DNA from: Salipiger sp. IMCC34102
GTDB lineage: Bacteria; Pseudomonadota; Alphaproteobacteria; Rhodobacterales; Rhodobacteraceae
DNA: 64,000 bases
Reading direction: 5' to 3'
NCBI RefSeq assembly: GCF_004145405.1
Contig: NZ_SELQ01000003.1
Location: 248,001-312,000 of the forward strand
Each line of letters opens with the position of its first letter. Position 1 is the stretch's first letter. Below are positions 9,126 to 20,350 of the stretch, piece by piece. The notes below the pieces were generated by a model. That model was not told the DNA's origin. It saw nothing but the letters and a program-made list of their open reading frames with translations, and did not search any database. Both the position numbers and the translations under genes were made by a program.

Positions 9126-11254
9126 CGCAACGCACGCAAAAGGCCAATTTGCACGTGGCCGATCCCTTGGTTCGCTTCATCGAGGATGACGTTCTTCCCG
9201 GCACCGGTATCGCGCCGCAGACGTTCTGGAACGGGCTGTCGGATCTTGTCGCCACCTACGGCCCGCGCAATGCCGAGGCGCTGCAGCGGCGCGAGGATCT
9301 GCAGGGGCAGATCGACACTTGGCACCAGGACCACCGGGGCGACGCCTTCGAGGCCGAAGCCTACCGCGCCTTCCTGCGCGAGATCGGCTACCTCGTCGAC
9401 GAAGGCCCGGCCTTCGAGATCGGAACCACCGGCGTCGATCCAGAGATTGCGTCGATCCCCGGTCCGCAGCTGGTCGTGCCGATCATGAACGCCCGCTTCG
9501 CGCTCAATGCCGCGAACGCGCGCTGGGGCAGCCTTTACGATGCGCTTTACGGCACCGACGCGCTGGGTGATCTGCCGCAAGGCAAGGGCTACGACGCCGA
9601 ACGTGGCGCGCGGGCCATCGCCTGGGGCCGCCAGCACCTCGACGCCGTGGCCCCCCTCGCCAGCATGTCCTGGGCGGAGGTCGACCGGCTTTCGGTCGAG
9701 GGCGGCATCTTGACCCCGCAGCTTGCCGATCAGGGGCAATTCGCGGGCTACAGCGGGTCGGGTGACAGCCTGACCGTGCTCTTGCGTGTCAACGGTCTGC
9801 TGATCGAGATCGAGGTCGATCCCCGCGGCGAAATCGGCCAGCAGGACCGCGCGGGCATCAGCGATATCCGTCTGGAATCCGCCGTCTCGACCATCATGGA
9901 CTGCGAGGATTCCGTCGCCGCCGTGGATGCCGAAGACAAGGTCCTTGGCTATTCCAATTGGCTTGGACTGATGCGCGGTGACCTGACCGAAGAGGTCACC
10001 AAGAACGGCGAGACGTTTACCCGCGCGCTGAAGGGCGACCGCAGCTTCACCACCCCCGACGGGGGGGAGATGACGGTGAAAGGCCGCTCGCTCATGCTGG
10101 TGCGCAACGTGGGTCACCTGATGACCACGCCTGCCGTGTTGGACGACGATGGGAACGAGATCGGTGAAGGGCTGGTCGATGCGATGTGCACCGTCACCAT
10201 CGCCCTGCACGATCTGCAGAAGACCGATGGGGCGCGCAATTCGACCACCGGATCGGTCTACGTGGTCAAACCCAAGATGCACGGCCCCGAGGAAGTGAAG
10301 CTCACCGACGACATCTTCGCTCACGTGGAAAAGGTGCTGGGGCTGCAGCCCAATACCGTGAAGCTGGGCATCATGGACGAGGAACGGCGCACCAGCGTGA
10401 ACCTGGCCGAATGCATCCGGGCGGCGAAAGACCGGGTCGCCTTCATCAATACGGGCTTCCTCGACCGGACGGGGGACGAGATCCACACCTCGATGGAAGC
10501 GGGTCCGATGATCCCCAAGGGCGAGATGAAGAACGCCCCCTGGATCAAGGCCTACGAGGATCGCAACGTGGACATCGGTCTGGCCTGCGGGCTGCGGGGG
10601 CGCGCGCAGATCGGCAAGGGCATGTGGGCCATGCCCGACCGCATGGAAGAGATGCTGGAGGCCAAGATCGGCCACCCCAGGGCCGGGGCCACCTGCGCCT
10701 GGGTTCCGTCGCCCACCGCCGCCACGTTGCACGCGACGCATTACCACCACGTCGACGTGCTGGACCTTCAGGAGAAGCTCGCCGAAGGCGGCCCGCGCGG
10801 CGCGCTGGACGATCTGCTGACGATCCCCGTGGCCAAAGGGCGCAACTGGTCCGAGGACGAGATCACCCGCGAGATCGAGAACAACGCGCAGGGCATCCTG
10901 GGCTACGTGGTGCGCTGGGTCGACCAGGGGATCGGCTGCTCTAAGGTGCCGGACATCAACGACGTGGGCCTTATGGAGGACCGCGCGACCTGCCGCATCA
11001 GCTCTCAGGCGCTGGCGAACTGGCTGCTTCACGACGTCGTGGACGAGGCGCGCATGATGGACACGATGCAGAAGATGGCCGCCGTCGTGGACCGCCAGAA
11101 CGAAGGTGATCCCGCCTACACGCCGATGGCCCCCGATTTCGACGGCGCCGCGTTCCAGGCGGCCTGCGACCTTGTCTTCAAGGGGCGCGTGCAGCCCTCC
11201 GGCTACACCGAACCCGTCCTCCACCGCTGGCGGCAGAAAGCGAAAGGCGATTGA
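9122..11254 (+). CDS. glcB: Malate synthase G
   Basis: 710 residues, right for the monomeric G isoform. It condenses glyoxylate with acetyl-CoA to malate in the glyoxylate shunt. Family blocks include [37 protein letters not shown] with its conserved acidic residues, [18 protein letters not shown], and the [16 protein letters not shown] region. The start overlaps the DUF2256 stop. An isocitrate lyase gene is not in view, so it may serve the shunt or C2 assimilation from another locus. Confidence 0.97.
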   Translation: MTQRTQKANLHVADPLVRFIEDDVLPGTGIAPQTFWNGLSDLVATYGPRNAEALQRREDLQGQIDTWHQDHRGDAFEAEAYRAFLREIGYLVDEGPAFEIGTTGVDPEIASIPGPQLVVPIMNARFALNAANARWGSLYDALYGTDALGDLPQGKGYDAERGARAIAWGRQHLDAVAPLASMSWAEVDRLSVEGGILTPQLADQGQFAGYSGSGDSLTVLLRVNGLLIEIEVDPRGEIGQQDRAGISDIRLESAVSTIMDCEDSVAAVDAEDKVLGYSNWLGLMRGDLTEEVTKNGETFTRALKGDRSFTTPDGGEMTVKGRSLMLVRNVGHLMTTPAVLDDDGNEIGEGLVDAMCTVTIALHDLQKTDGARNSTTGSVYVVKPKMHGPEEVKLTDDIFAHVEKVLGLQPNTVKLGIMDEERRTSVNLAECIRAAKDRVAFINTGFLDRTGDEIHTSMEAGPMIPKGEMKNAPWIKAYEDRNVDIGLACGLRGRAQIGKGMWAMPDRMEEMLEAKIGHPRAGATCAWVPSPTAATLHATHYHHVDVLDLQEKLAEGGPRGALDDLLTIPVAKGRNWSEDEITREIENNAQGILGYVVRWVDQGIGCSKVPDINDVGLMEDRATCRISSQALANWLLHDVVDEARMMDTMQKMAAVVDRQNEGDPAYTPMAPDFDGAAFQAACDLVFKGRVQPSGYTEPVLHRWRQKAKGD

Positions 11255-12093
11255 CCAAAGTCAAAGCGAGACAGGGTTTCGTTTACGTCATGTCGGCTCC
11301 TGGTTACTCGGGTGTAAAGATCGGCCGAAGTGACCGCGCCCCTCACTTCAGGGCGAAGGAATTGTCGGCTGATCCGGTATACCGTCAGCACGGAAAATGG
11401 ACTGTCGTCGATTACAGGCAGGTCGAGGACATGTTTGCGACGGAGTCGGCGTTGCACCGCCGTTTTAGGTCCGTAAACGAAATCCAATACGAACCCGCGC
11501 GAGAACTCTTCAGACTTTCAAAAAGTGAAGCGGTCGAAGCCTTGCTTGAGACAGCAGAGGCAGGATTGCTTGGCGCGGCTCCGCTCGGGCGGCTTCGGCT
11601 CGACCGGGATTTGGTGGATTATCTTTTGCGACTTTTCCGCGAAACCGGCTTGTCTCAATTCATGGATTTGCAGGAGATGTGGACGATGTCGCTGTACCCT
11701 TCGACAGCCAGCGGGCGCTATTTTACTCTCAATATTGATCGCCACGAGGTTGCCTTTTCCGCGCCGCTTAGAGGGACAGGAAAGTCGGTCCATATGATCT
11801 ATCTTGATCCTCGGATTCTGGATAATGAAATGACCTATGAGTGGTTCGACGCGCGCGATGGTCAAGTAAGTACAGGCGATTATCTCAGCGCTGCAGATGC
11901 AGGGTGCTCTGTTTCCTGGATAGGCACACTGTCTGATGCAGTGACGTTTTTCGATCTTCCGATGGCTCGCCGTGCCGTTATCGCTTATTGGTATGACAGC
12001 CTGCTTAACCTCCGGGATCGCGGAAAGCGAAGTTTTTTTGCAAGATTCCATAACCATAATGCGGTGCAAGAGCTTTCGCGCCTTGCATCCTAA
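11251..12093 (+). CDS. MUG113/T5orf172 (GIY-YIG-like) domain protein, probably acquired
   Basis: 280 residues. The N-terminal ~90 match the T5orf172/MUG113 pattern, a GIY-YIG nuclease relative: [19 protein letters not shown], then a conserved Arg in HFRAKELS and a Glu/His block [10 protein letters not shown]. The remaining ~190 residues are not recognised. Translation probably begins at a TTG overlapping the glcB stop, since the first ATG would cut the domain. Base composition is clearly more AT-rich than the neighbours (for example the runs near 11880 and 12030), which suggests recent transfer between two metabolic genes. A nuclease role is inference. Confidence 0.72.
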   Translation: MTKVKARQGFVYVMSAPGYSGVKIGRSDRAPHFRAKELSADPVYRQHGKWTVVDYRQVEDMFATESALHRRFRSVNEIQYEPARELFRLSKSEAVEALLETAEAGLLGAAPLGRLRLDRDLVDYLLRLFRETGLSQFMDLQEMWTMSLYPSTASGRYFTLNIDRHEVAFSAPLRGTGKSVHMIYLDPRILDNEMTYEWFDARDGQVSTGDYLSAADAGCSVSWIGTLSDAVTFFDLPMARRAVIAYWYDSLLNLRDRGKRSFFARFHNHNAVQELSRLAS

Positions 12094-12108
12094 AAGGATT
12101 GTGACCCC

Positions 12109-12534
12109 ATGACCCAGATCACGAGCGCGCAGGCGCAGACCATCATCGACACCTGCATGGCGAAGGGGGCCGAGATGGGCTTGCGGCCGCTTGCGGTCGT
12201 GGTGCTGGACGCGGGCGGTCACGTGAAGGCCTTCGCCCGGGCCGACGGGGCTTCGCCGGGTCGGTTCAAGATCGCGCACGGCAAGGCCTACGGGTCGGTC
12301 ATGCTGGGCATGCCCGGAAGCGCGCAGATGAAGCGGGCCGAGGAGCAGGCCTATTTCATGGCCGCGGTGAACGGCGTCTACGACGGCCAGGTGATCCCGG
12401 TCCCCGGCGGCGTTCTGGTCAAGGACGGTGAAGAGGTCATCGGCGCCGTCGGCGTGACCGGCGACACCTCGGAGAACGACGCGGATTGCGCTCTTGCGGG
12501 ACTTGCCGCGGCAGGGCTCCACGGGGTGGCCTGA
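12109..12534 (+). CDS. GlcG/HbpS-like (DUF336) protein
   Basis: 141 residues of the GlcG/HbpS family: VVVLDAGGHVKAFARADGA near the N terminus and a Gly-rich GGVLVKDGEEVIGAVGVTG block. Members bind haem or small ligands, and some are encoded with glycolate genes, which fits the position near malate synthase. The biochemical role is not settled. A good ribosome-binding site (AAAGGA) precedes the ATG. The MUG113-type gene appears to have separated it from glcB. Confidence 0.85.
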   Translation: MTQITSAQAQTIIDTCMAKGAEMGLRPLAVVVLDAGGHVKAFARADGASPGRFKIAHGKAYGSVMLGMPGSAQMKRAEEQAYFMAAVNGVYDGQVIPVPGGVLVKDGEEVIGAVGVTGDTSENDADCALAGLAAAGLHGVA

Positions 12535-12601
12535 GGCGCCCTTTGCAGCTGCGGCATGAATCCGTTACACTTCCGTCGATCCCCTCGACCGGAGAACTTC
12601 C

Positions 12602-13378
12602 TTGCCCCGTCCCCTCATCGGCATCGTCTCGAATTCGCACATGATCAACGACACCTATGCCGTACAGGCGGTGGGTGACATGAACATCGAGGCGGTGGCC
12701 GAAGTCTGCGACGCGCTGCCGGTGCTGGTACCGGCCTTGCCGAAGGCCGCCGGGATCGAGGACCTGGTCGACAGTTTCGACGGTTTCATCTTCCCCGGCG
12801 GGCGGCCCAACGTGCATCCGGCCGAATACGGGGAGGAGCCGACGCCCGCGCACGGCGACTTCGACACCAACCGCGACGCGGTCGCCCTTCCGCTGATCCG
12901 GGCCTGCGTCGACGTGGGCCTGCCGGTCCTCGGGATCTGCCGCGGCTTTCAGGAGATGAACGTAGCCTTCGGCGGATCCCTCTACCCGGAGATCCGGGAC
13001 CTGCCGGGCCGCGACAACCACCGGATGCCCCCCGACGGCACCATCGAGGAAAAATTCGCCATGCGTCACGAGATTTCGCTGACGCCGGGCGGAGTGTTCT
13101 CGCGGATCTTCGGGTCCGACACCGTGATGACCAATTCGTTGCACGGGCAGGGGATCAAGGTCGCGGGCAAGCGTGTCGTCATCGAAGGCCATGCCCCCGA
13201 CGGCACGCCGGAGGCGATCCACATCGCCGGCGCCACGGGTTTCGCGCTGGGCGTCCAGTGGCACCCGGAGTACCGCGCCGGAGAGGACATGGTCTCTCGC
13301 CCGCTCTTTGCTGCCTTCGGGGCGGCCGCGGCCGCCTGGTCGCAAGGCCGTCGCCAGCCCGCGCGCGAGATCGCCTGA
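12602..13378 (+). CDS. Gamma-glutamyl-gamma-aminobutyrate hydrolase family protein (PuuD-like)
   Basis: 258 residues with a class I glutamine-amidotransferase fold. The nucleophile elbow is GICRGFQEMN and the catalytic His/Glu lie in GVQWHPEY. The overall pattern, including FPGGRPNVHP, fits PuuD-type hydrolases that release GABA from gamma-glutamyl-GABA in putrescine breakdown. Start is a TTG with a GGAGA site upstream. No other puu genes are adjacent, so the substrate is uncertain. Confidence 0.87.
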   Translation: MPRPLIGIVSNSHMINDTYAVQAVGDMNIEAVAEVCDALPVLVPALPKAAGIEDLVDSFDGFIFPGGRPNVHPAEYGEEPTPAHGDFDTNRDAVALPLIRACVDVGLPVLGICRGFQEMNVAFGGSLYPEIRDLPGRDNHRMPPDGTIEEKFAMRHEISLTPGGVFSRIFGSDTVMTNSLHGQGIKVAGKRVVIEGHAPDGTPEAIHIAGATGFALGVQWHPEYRAGEDMVSRPLFAAFGAAAAAWSQGRRQPAREIA

Positions 13379-13447
13379 ACGCAGGTCCCGAGGCCGCAAG
13401 GCTTTCGATCGGGCGCGAACGACATGGCGTCGGCGCGTTGTCCCCGC

Positions 13448-16400
13448 CTAGAGCAGCAGCCGGGCCTCGTGCCGCTTGAGGCAACGCCGGGCCGTCTTGC
13501 CGTAGGCGTTCACATCCGCCCTCAGTTCGGGGAAGATCGCGAAAAGCTCATCGCGCGCCGCCTCGCTGACGGCGGTCAGACCGATCGAGCCGGGGTGGAA
13601 GCTTTCCGACGGGGCGCCGTTGGCGAAGACCACCTCGTGCTGGTCGAACATCATGTGGATGTAGGTGACGGTCTCTCCCTCGTCCTGGGTGACGAGCTTG
13701 CCGTCGATCAGGTGCTTGGCCGGGACGAGCACCTCGGATTCTCCGAAGAGCAGTTCGGCCCGGTAGCCCTGGAACAGCATCCGGTGTTGCGGCGAAACGA
13801 GCAGGTCGCCGTCCTGCCCGGACAGCACGCCGGGACGGATTCGCACCGGGGCGAAGCGGCCGCGGGCGGGCACGCTGCGCGCGCGGATCCAGCGGATCGG
13901 CTGCAAACCGTGGTCGCGGGTCAGCACGAGGTCGCCCTTGCGCAGGTCCGCGATGTCCCGCGTCCCCGTCGGCGTCACGATCTGGGTGCCGGGGGTGAAG
14001 CAAATGATGTTCTCGATCTCGTCGAAGGCGATGACGGTGCCGTCGTCCAGCGTCGCGGTGCCCGAAAAACTGCCGGTGCCGTCGTCGTTCGCATTCTCCA
14101 ACACCTCGCGCAGGTTGCCGCGGGTGCCGAGCTTCAGGGTATCGCCCACCGTCTCGTCGCCGGCCCCGCCCGAGATCGTGCGCCCCGGCTCTCCCGTGGT
14201 GTCGTCCAGGGTGAAGACGTCGTCTCCCGCACCGCCAAAGGCGCTGTCGCCTGCGCCGACGGTCAGCTGGTCGTCGCCCGCGCCACCGAAGAGCGTGTCG
14301 CGACCGGCCCCGCCTTGCAGGATGTCGTCACCTGCGCCGCCGAAGAGCGTATCGTCGCCGGCCCCCCCGAAGAGGGTGTCGTTCCCGGTGCCGCCGTAGA
14401 CCTCGTCATCGCCGTCGCCCGCGCGCACGGTGTCGTCGCCCGCGCCGGCTTCGATCAGATCGTCAGCGCCGCTGTCGCCCGGAAGGATCGCGTCGTCGCC
14501 GTCCACCCGGTCGCCGTCCTGGTCGACGTAGCCCGGTGCGATCACGTCGTCGCCCGCGGTGCCCGAAACGGTGCCGTCCGTCAGGGGAATGCCCATCGCG
14601 TTCAGGTAAAAGGGATTGCCGGCCTCGGCCGCGCCGATCCCGTTCAGCGTGATGCTTTCGCCGCCCGGAAACGTCAGGACCGCGTGGCCATCGGCCTCGC
14701 TGACCGTGACGTCTGCCACGTTGACCGGATCGCCATTGCCGTCGAAGAGGTTCGTCACGTCCAACTGGTCGCGGCCGGTGAAGGTGCCGTCGCCGTTGTC
14801 GACCGGTGCCTCGAACCCCAGGATCGTGTCCTGGCCGCTGCCGTTCTCCAGCACCACCGTGTCGATGGCCCCGTCGTCCGTGCCGAGGTCGATCGTATCG
14901 TCACCGGCCCCGCCCTGAACCCGGTCCGCACCGGCCCCGGCCGAGACGTAGTCGTCACCCGCGCCGCCGACGAAGCTGTCGTCGCCGTCGCGCAGGAATA
15001 CGCTGACCCCATCGGCGGTCGCGCTTGCATCGACGGTGTCGTCGTAGTCGGTCAGCATGACCTGCTCGATTTCCGAGAAGGCGACATGCGCGTCGGTGCC
15101 GTCGAAGCTGGCGGTCCCCGTTTCCGCATCGGAATAGACCAGCGTGGCCCCCTCCGTGCTGGTGAAATTGTAGAGGCCCAGCGTATCGACGTCGGTATCG
15201 CCTTCGTCCTCGCCACCCACGACGGTGTTGCTGCCGTGATCGTCGGTCACCGCGATGTAGTCGCTGCCCGCGCCGCCGTAGATCGTGTCGGTGCCGGTGC
15301 CTCCGGTCAGCAGGTCGTCGCCGTCGCCACCGTAGACCGTGTCGTTGCCTGCGCCGCCAAGGATGCGGTCGTTCCCCGCGCCGCCGTAGAGGACGTCGTT
15401 GCCGCCCTCGTCGTCGAAACCGCCGATGACGTCATCACCCGCGCCGCCATAGATCGTGTCGTCCCCGGCGCCGCCCACGAGGGTGTCGTTTTCGGACCCG
15501 CCGTAGAGGTGATCGTTGCCGGTCCCGCCGTGCAGCGAATCCTCGCCCGCGCCGCCGTAGAGCGTGTCGTTGCCCGCACCGCCTTCCAGCCTGTCGCGAC
15601 CTTCGCCGCCCGAAAGTGTATCGTTACCCGCGCCGCCGAAGAGGCGGTCGTCCCCGTCGCCGCCGTCGATCGTGTCGTCGCCGCCGGTCGGCACGACCGT
15701 GGTGAAAGCGATGTCGCTGACGAAGACGGCGTGGTTCGTCGTGCCGCCGTCGGCATTCCTGAACCCGATGACGATGGAACTCACGGGACCGGGGATCTGC
15801 ACGTAGGCAGCCCCGTCGGCCTCGTTCGCCTCGTCGTTGTTGAGCGAGCCGGTGACGGTCTGACCGGAGCGTGTATCGTTGCTGCCCGCGGGCAGGGTGA
15901 TCGTGACGGGAACTTCGTTGCCGTCGGAATCGAATGCGGTGACCGTGACCTGGTCGACAAAGTTGTTGGCCTGGTCCCGGACGCCGTCGATGTCGGTGAT
16001 CCAGAAGCCCACGTCGCGCACGGCATCGGTGACGCCGCTCTCGGGATCGGCGGCGAAATCGATGGTGGTGGTGCCGGTCTCTCCGCCACCGCCTCGGATG
16101 AAGAGCGAGGAATTGGGCGCCGTCGCGGTGTTGCCGGTGTAGATCGCCGTGTTCGAACTCGTGGTTTCGGCGAGGCTGCCGTCGTCGCGGAAGCTGACGG
16201 AGACGTTGACCGACCCGGTGTCCTGCGTGAAGCCCTGCCGCAGGTCCGTGCCGGAGGCGCCTTGCGTCGTCCAGCGAAGCGTTTCGGTCGTGGCGGCGGC
16301 GGGGGCGGGGTCGTCGCCGTAGAGCGTGTCGTTTCCCGCACCGCCGAAGATCACGTCGGATCCGGCCTCGCCGTAGACGGTGTCGTTCCCGGCGCCGGCC

Positions 16401-17116
16401 TCGATGGTGTCCGCGCTGTCACCGCCATAGATGGTATCGTCGCCATCGCCGGCCCGGATGCTGTCGCGACCGGCATTGCCAAAGAGGGTATCCGCGCCCG
16501 ATCCAGCCGTGATGCTGTCGTTGCCGGTACCGCCCGCGACCCGGTTCGCCCCGGGGCCTGCGTCGATGACATCGTTGCCCGCGCCGCCGTCGATGCGGTC
16601 GGCCCCCTCGCCACCGAAGATCGAGTCGGCCCCCATTCCGCCCGAAAGGGAGTCGTTCCCCGAACCGCCATAGAGGACGTCGCGCCCGGCGCCGCCGAAG
16701 ACCGTATCGGCACCGTCGCCGGCAAAGACGGTATCGTTGCCGGATCCGGCGTCGATGGTGTCCGACCCGGTGCCCGTCTCCCGCGCGGTGCTGCCACCGT
16801 AGATGTAATCGTCGGTCGAAGCCCCGGACAATGCGGTGTCGTTCGCGTCGGTGCCGCGGTAGATGCTGACCTCGGGGGCCGTGCGAACCGTGACGGTCTG
16901 CTGACCCGGCGGGAAGGCCGTGTCGGCCACGAAATAGACGTTGCCGTCCGTGCCGATCTGGTAATTCCCGGTGAGCGTTCTCTCGCCGCCGGAGTAGGAG
17001 ACACGGACGGTGCCGGGGCCGATGACCTGCGCCGTCTCGAACGAGGCGAAGGCGGTCGCCGGGTCGCCGCTGTTCAGGCGGTTCCCACGCAGGTCCAGGA
17101 GTACTCCGTTTGGCAT
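13448..17116 (-). CDS. Giant RTX (haemolysin-type Ca-binding repeat) protein with C-terminal Hint domain
   Basis: 1222 residues. After ~85 residues of N-terminal domain come many blocks of the nonapeptide GGXGXDXXX, for example [11 protein letters not shown] and [11 protein letters not shown], which form calcium-binding beta rolls. They are interrupted by two non-repeat domains (roughly residues 265–445 and 650–850). The last ~180 residues form a Hint module starting [14 protein letters not shown] with FVSPQHRM-like and [12 protein letters not shown] blocks, as in self-processing hedgehog/intein proteins. There is no Sec signal; type I secretion is expected for RTX proteins. Type I exporter genes are not adjacent. 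The Hint domain may cut or ligate the protein, which is inference. Confidence 0.9.
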   Translation of the reverse strand: MPNGVLLDLRGNRLNSGDPATAFASFETAQVIGPGTVRVSYSGGERTLTGNYQIGTDGNVYFVADTAFPPGQQTVTVRTAPEVSIYRGTDANDTALSGASTDDYIYGGSTARETGTGSDTIDAGSGNDTVFAGDGADTVFGGAGRDVLYGGSGNDSLSGGMGADSIFGGEGADRIDGGAGNDVIDAGPGANRVAGGTGNDSITAGSGADTLFGNAGRDSIRAGDGDDTIYGGDSADTIEAGAGNDTVYGEAGSDVIFGGAGNDTLYGDDPAPAAATTETLRWTTQGASGTDLRQGFTQDTGSVNVSVSFRDDGSLAETTSSNTAIYTGNTATAPNSSLFIRGGGGETGTTTIDFAADPESGVTDAVRDVGFWITDIDGVRDQANNFVDQVTVTAFDSDGNEVPVTITLPAGSNDTRSGQTVTGSLNNDEANEADGAAYVQIPGPVSSIVIGFRNADGGTTNHAVFVSDIAFTTVVPTGGDDTIDGGDGDDRLFGGAGNDTLSGGEGRDRLEGGAGNDTLYGGAGEDSLHGGTGNDHLYGGSENDTLVGGAGDDTIYGGAGDDVIGGFDDEGGNDVLYGGAGNDRILGGAGNDTVYGGDGDDLLTGGTGTDTIYGGAGSDYIAVTDDHGSNTVVGGEDEGDTDVDTLGLYNFTSTEGATLVYSDAETGTASFDGTDAHVAFSEIEQVMLTDYDDTVDASATADGVSVFLRDGDDSFVGGAGDDYVSAGAGADRVQGGAGDDTIDLGTDDGAIDTVVLENGSGQDTILGFEAPVDNGDGTFTGRDQLDVTNLFDGNGDPVNVADVTVSEADGHAVLTFPGGESITLNGIGAAEAGNPFYLNAMGIPLTDGTVSGTAGDDVIAPGYVDQDGDRVDGDDAILPGDSGADDLIEAGAGDDTVRAGDGDDEVYGGTGNDTLFGGAGDDTLFGGAGDDILQGGAGRDTLFGGAGDDQLTVGAGDSAFGGAGDDVFTLDDTTGEPGRTISGGAGDETVGDTLKLGTRGNLREVLENANDDGTGSFSGTATLDDGTVIAFDEIENIICFTPGTQIVTPTGTRDIADLRKGDLVLTRDHGLQPIRWIRARSVPARGRFAPVRIRPGVLSGQDGDLLVSPQHRMLFQGYRAELLFGESEVLVPAKHLIDGKLVTQDEGETVTYIHMMFDQHEVVFANGAPSESFHPGSIGLTAVSEAARDELFAIFPELRADVNAYGKTARRCLKRHEARLLL

Positions 17117-17406
17117 GACGATATCCCACCCAATCTCTTTACGCGGCCGGAAGGACGACCGGATTAATCACTAGGCAGGGTGAAGGCCCGAATTCGGGCT
17201 GGTGTTGGGAAATTTCTTGGCAAATCGCTAGAATGAGGCGAAAACTGCGCAGATCGTGGCGTAGCGCTTTGAGCCCTTCGATATCCGAACCGGATCGGGA
17301 CAGACCGGCGGGTCGGTCTGCTCTTGAAGACGCACCGCACCCTGCATACTGTCATCGGGACTTTGAAAGACGCCGACGACAGGTGTCCCCCAAGAGAGGC
17401 GCTCCG

Positions 17407-18027
17407 ATGCAAGACCCCACTGAGACCTACATGAACCTCGTCCCCATGGTGGTCGAACAGACCGCGCGGGGCGAGCGCGCCTACGACATCTTCAGCCGCC
17501 TGCTGAAGGAGCGCATCATCTTCGTGAACGGCCCCGTCCACGACGGCATGAGCCAGCTGATCGTGGCCCAGCTTCTTCACCTGGAGGCCGAGAACCCCAA
17601 GAAGGAAATCTCGATGTACATCAACTCGCCCGGCGGCAGCGTCGTGGCGGGGATGAGCATCTACGACACCATGCAGTACATCCGGCCCAAGGTCTCGACC
17701 CTGGTGTGCGGCCTGGCGGCGTCCATGGGATCGGTGATCTCGATCGGGGGCGAGGCGGGCATGCGCTTCGCGCTGCCCAACGCGGAGTTCCTGGTCCACC
17801 AGCCCTCGGGCGGCGCGCGCGGCACGGCGGAGGACATCCTGATCTCGGCCAAGAGCATCGAGGCCACCCGCGAGCGGATGTACAAGCTTTACCAAAAGCA
17901 CACCGGCCAGTCCTACAAGGAAGTGCAGAAGGCGCTGGACCGCGACAAGTGGATGACCCCCGAGGAAGCGCTGGAATGGGGCCACATCGACGAGATCGTG
18001 ACCAGCCGCGACAAGGCCGAAGACTGA
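17407..18027 (+). CDS. clpP: ATP-dependent Clp protease proteolytic subunit
   Basis: 206 residues. The catalytic triad is visible: Ser in GLAASMGSV, His in FLVHQPSGG, and Asp in the [11 protein letters not shown] region. ClpP forms the two-ring barrel protease fed by ClpX or ClpA. The start follows an AGAGG site; an open frame upstream has no family similarity and is excluded. clpX follows after 156 bases in the same direction, the classic pair. Confidence 0.97.
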   Translation: MQDPTETYMNLVPMVVEQTARGERAYDIFSRLLKERIIFVNGPVHDGMSQLIVAQLLHLEAENPKKEISMYINSPGGSVVAGMSIYDTMQYIRPKVSTLVCGLAASMGSVISIGGEAGMRFALPNAEFLVHQPSGGARGTAEDILISAKSIEATRERMYKLYQKHTGQSYKEVQKALDRDKWMTPEEALEWGHIDEIVTSRDKAED

Positions 18028-18032
18028 TCCCC

Positions 18033-18064
18033 GCGTGATCGCCGCGCTTATGAGGCGATCACGC
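18033..18064. terminator. Perfect stem-loop between clpP and clpX
   Basis: Two 11-base arms (GCGTGATCGCC and its exact complement) flank a 10-base loop starting five bases after the clpP stop. No T-run follows, so it is not a standard intrinsic terminator; it could be a weak terminator or an mRNA-stabilising structure that sets clpP to clpX ratios. Confidence 0.55.
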
Positions 18065-18183
18065 ATACCTGATTTGGGTCGCTTTAACGCCGATTTGGCG
18101 TTGTGACCCCAAACGCGCTGTCCTAGTCTTCATGCCCAAGACAGCGCGACCTCAAACCGGCGCCCGGCGCGATAGGACAAGAC

Positions 18184-19449
18184 ATGGCAAGCACGACCGG
18201 CAGCGACAGCAAGAACACCCTGTACTGTAGCTTCTGCGGAAAAAGTCAGCACGAGGTGCGCAAGCTGATCGCGGGGCCCACCGTGTTCATCTGCGACGAA
18301 TGCGTCGAGCTGTGCATGGACATCATCCGTGAGGAGACGAAGAGCGCCTCGCTCAAGTCCGGTGACGGCGTGCCGACCCCGCGCGAGATTTGCCAGGTCC
18401 TCGACGATTACGTGATCGGCCAGATGCATGCCAAGCGCGTGCTCTCGGTCGCCGTGCACAACCACTACAAGCGCCTGAACAATTCCGACAAGTCGGAGAT
18501 CGAGCTGGCGAAGTCCAACATCATGCTGATCGGTCCCACGGGTTGCGGCAAGACGCTGCTGGCGCAGACGCTCGCCCGCATCCTCGACGTGCCCTTCACG
18601 ATGGCCGATGCCACGACCCTGACGGAAGCAGGCTACGTTGGTGAGGATGTCGAAAACATCATCCTCAAGCTGCTGCAGGCCAGCGAGTACAACGTCGAAC
18701 GCGCGCAGCGCGGCATCGTCTACATCGACGAGGTCGACAAGATCACCCGCAAGTCCGACAACCCCTCGATCACCCGCGACGTCAGCGGCGAGGGCGTGCA
18801 GCAGGCGCTTTTGAAGATCATGGAAGGCACCGTCGCGAGCGTCCCCCCGCAGGGCGGGCGCAAGCATCCCCAGCAGGAGTTCCTGCAGGTGGACACGACC
18901 AACATCCTGTTCATCTGCGGCGGCGCCTTCGCGGGCCTCGACAAGATCATCGCGCAGCGTGGCAAGGGGTCCGCCATGGGCTTCGGCGCCGACGTGAAGG
19001 ACAACGACGACCGCGGCGTGGGAGAGACCTTCATGGACCTCGAACCCGAGGATCTGCTGAAATACGGTCTGATCCCCGAATTCGTGGGTCGCCTGCCGGT
19101 GATCGCCACGCTGACCGACCTCGACGAGGAAGCCCTGATCACCATTCTGACCGGGCCCAAGAACGCCCTCGTCAAGCAGTACCAGCGCCTGTTCGAACTG
19201 GAGGACACCAAGCTGTCCTTCACCGAAGACGCGCTGACCGCCATCGCCAAGCGCGCGATCGAACGCAAGACCGGTGCGCGCGGGCTGCGCTCCATCATGG
19301 AGGACATCCTGCTGGACACGATGTTCGACCTGCCCGGCATGGATACGGTGACCGAGGTGGTCGTCAATGAAGAGGCTGTCGGTCCCGACGCGTCCCCGCT
19401 GATGATCCACGACGAGAAGAAGAAAGAGAAAGAGACCGCGAGCGCCTGA
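18184..19449 (+). CDS. clpX: ATP-dependent Clp protease ATP-binding subunit ClpX
   Basis: 421 residues, full length. An N-terminal zinc finger (CSFCGKSQ and CDECVEL) precedes the AAA+ core with Walker [11 protein letters not shown], Walker [10 protein letters not shown] and the GYVG pore loop. It unfolds tagged substrates and feeds them to ClpP. It has its own upstream gap, so it may also have its own promoter. The tail ends in a Lys/Glu-rich stretch. Confidence 0.98.
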   Translation: MASTTGSDSKNTLYCSFCGKSQHEVRKLIAGPTVFICDECVELCMDIIREETKSASLKSGDGVPTPREICQVLDDYVIGQMHAKRVLSVAVHNHYKRLNNSDKSEIELAKSNIMLIGPTGCGKTLLAQTLARILDVPFTMADATTLTEAGYVGEDVENIILKLLQASEYNVERAQRGIVYIDEVDKITRKSDNPSITRDVSGEGVQQALLKIMEGTVASVPPQGGRKHPQQEFLQVDTTNILFICGGAFAGLDKIIAQRGKGSAMGFGADVKDNDDRGVGETFMDLEPEDLLKYGLIPEFVGRLPVIATLTDLDEEALITILTGPKNALVKQYQRLFELEDTKLSFTEDALTAIAKRAIERKTGARGLRSIMEDILLDTMFDLPGMDTVTEVVVNEEAVGPDASPLMIHDEKKKEKETASA

Positions 19450-19472
19450 TGGCGCGCCGGTCGGAACGCAAG

Positions 19473-19498
19473 GGCCGCCCCGGCAGGGGGCGGCCTTT
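19473..19498 (+). terminator. Intrinsic terminator after clpX
   Basis: A GC-rich hairpin, GGCCGCCCC paired with GGGGCGGCC across a short loop, followed directly by TTT. It lies 23 bases after the clpX stop and is placed to end the clpP–clpX transcript. Confidence 0.75.
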
Positions 19499-19519
19499 CG
19501 CATGTGAAGGGGTCCGCGC

Positions 19520-19904
19520 ATGAGCGTCCGCCATATCTCGACCGGAAGCCCCTTCGAGGCGCGTATCGGGTATTCCCGCGCGGTGGTGGCGGACGGCTGG
19601 GTCTTCGTCGCGGGCACGACGGGCTACGATTACGCGACGATGACCATGCCCGAAGGCATCGTCGATCAATGCCGCAATACACTGGCCACCATCGACCGCG
19701 TCTTGCAGGAGGCCGGCAGCGGCCTGGATCACGTCGTGCGGGCCCACCTACATCCTGCCCGACGCCAGCCTCTGGGAGGCCTGCTGGCCCATCCTGTCGG
19801 AGGCCTTCCGCACCGCGCGTCCGGCCGCCACCATGATGGTCGCGGGCCTGCAGGCGCCCGAAATGAAGATAGAGATAGAGGTCACGGCACGACTCGCCCC
19901 GTGA
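19520..19904 (+). pseudogene. RidA (YjgF/YER057c/UK114) family gene broken by a one-base insertion
   Basis: The first ~74 codons encode a normal RidA-family start ([39 protein letters not shown]). After DHVVRA the frame is lost. Removing one C from the CCC at 19743–19745 restores TYILPD, then [19 protein letters not shown] and a proper C terminus ending VTARLAP at 19904. RidA proteins hydrolyse reactive enamine/imine intermediates. Either the gene is inactivated or the extra C is a sequencing error. The rest of the reading frame is well preserved, which points to a very recent change or an error. Confidence 0.8.
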
Positions 19905-19966
19905 TGCCGCTGGACCTTTGCGTCCGTCTGCGGCATGACGGACCCACCCTCAGACCGGAGAAGATC

Positions 19967-20350
19967 ATGGGAGCCCTTCGCAAAATCGCACGCCTGTTCA
20001 ACTGGTGGGACGGTCAGACCCTGGCCACGCAGTTCTGGACTTGGCGCAAGGGTGAACGGGTCGGCGAGGACGGGCAGGGCAACGTCTTCTACCGCAACGC
20101 CGACGACAGCCGTCGCTGGGTGATCTACAACGGCGAGGCCGAGGCCTCCCGCGTGGCACCCGAATGGCACGGCTGGCTGCACCGGACCTGGGACGAACCG
20201 CCGACCGAGGCGAACCTGATCCACCAGCCGTGGGAACAGCCGCATCTGCCCAACCGGACCGGCACGGACGCGGCCTATGCGCCGACCGGATCGCTGCGGC
20301 GCGCGGATCCCCAGCCGGTCAGCGACTACGAGGCCTGGAGCCCCGAATGA
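19967..20350 (+). CDS. NADH:ubiquinone oxidoreductase 17.2 kDa accessory subunit (NDUFA12 homologue)
   Basis: 127 residues with the NDUFA12 pattern: [20 protein letters not shown], then [20 protein letters not shown] and EWHGWLHRT. This supernumerary complex I subunit is shared by alphaproteobacteria and mitochondria and binds the peripheral arm. GGAG lies upstream of the chosen ATG. It overlaps the next gene by ATGA; the nuo operon itself is elsewhere. Confidence 0.93.
   Translation: MGALRKIARLFNWWDGQTLATQFWTWRKGERVGEDGQGNVFYRNADDSRRWVIYNGEAEASRVAPEWHGWLHRTWDEPPTEANLIHQPWEQPHLPNRTGTDAAYAPTGSLRRADPQPVSDYEAWSPE

Noticed and set aside
9098-11224. A 708-residue minus-strand frame
   Set aside because: Antisense to malate synthase G, with shadow-type composition.
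13448-17116. Regular short repeats that could suggest a CRISPR array
   Set aside because: The repeat unit is in-frame and encodes GGXGXDXXX; there are no unique spacers of fixed length.
13424-17167. A 1247-residue open frame on the plus strand
   Set aside because: It is antisense to the RTX/Hint gene. The repeats and GC-rich third positions keep it open; its translation has no family features.
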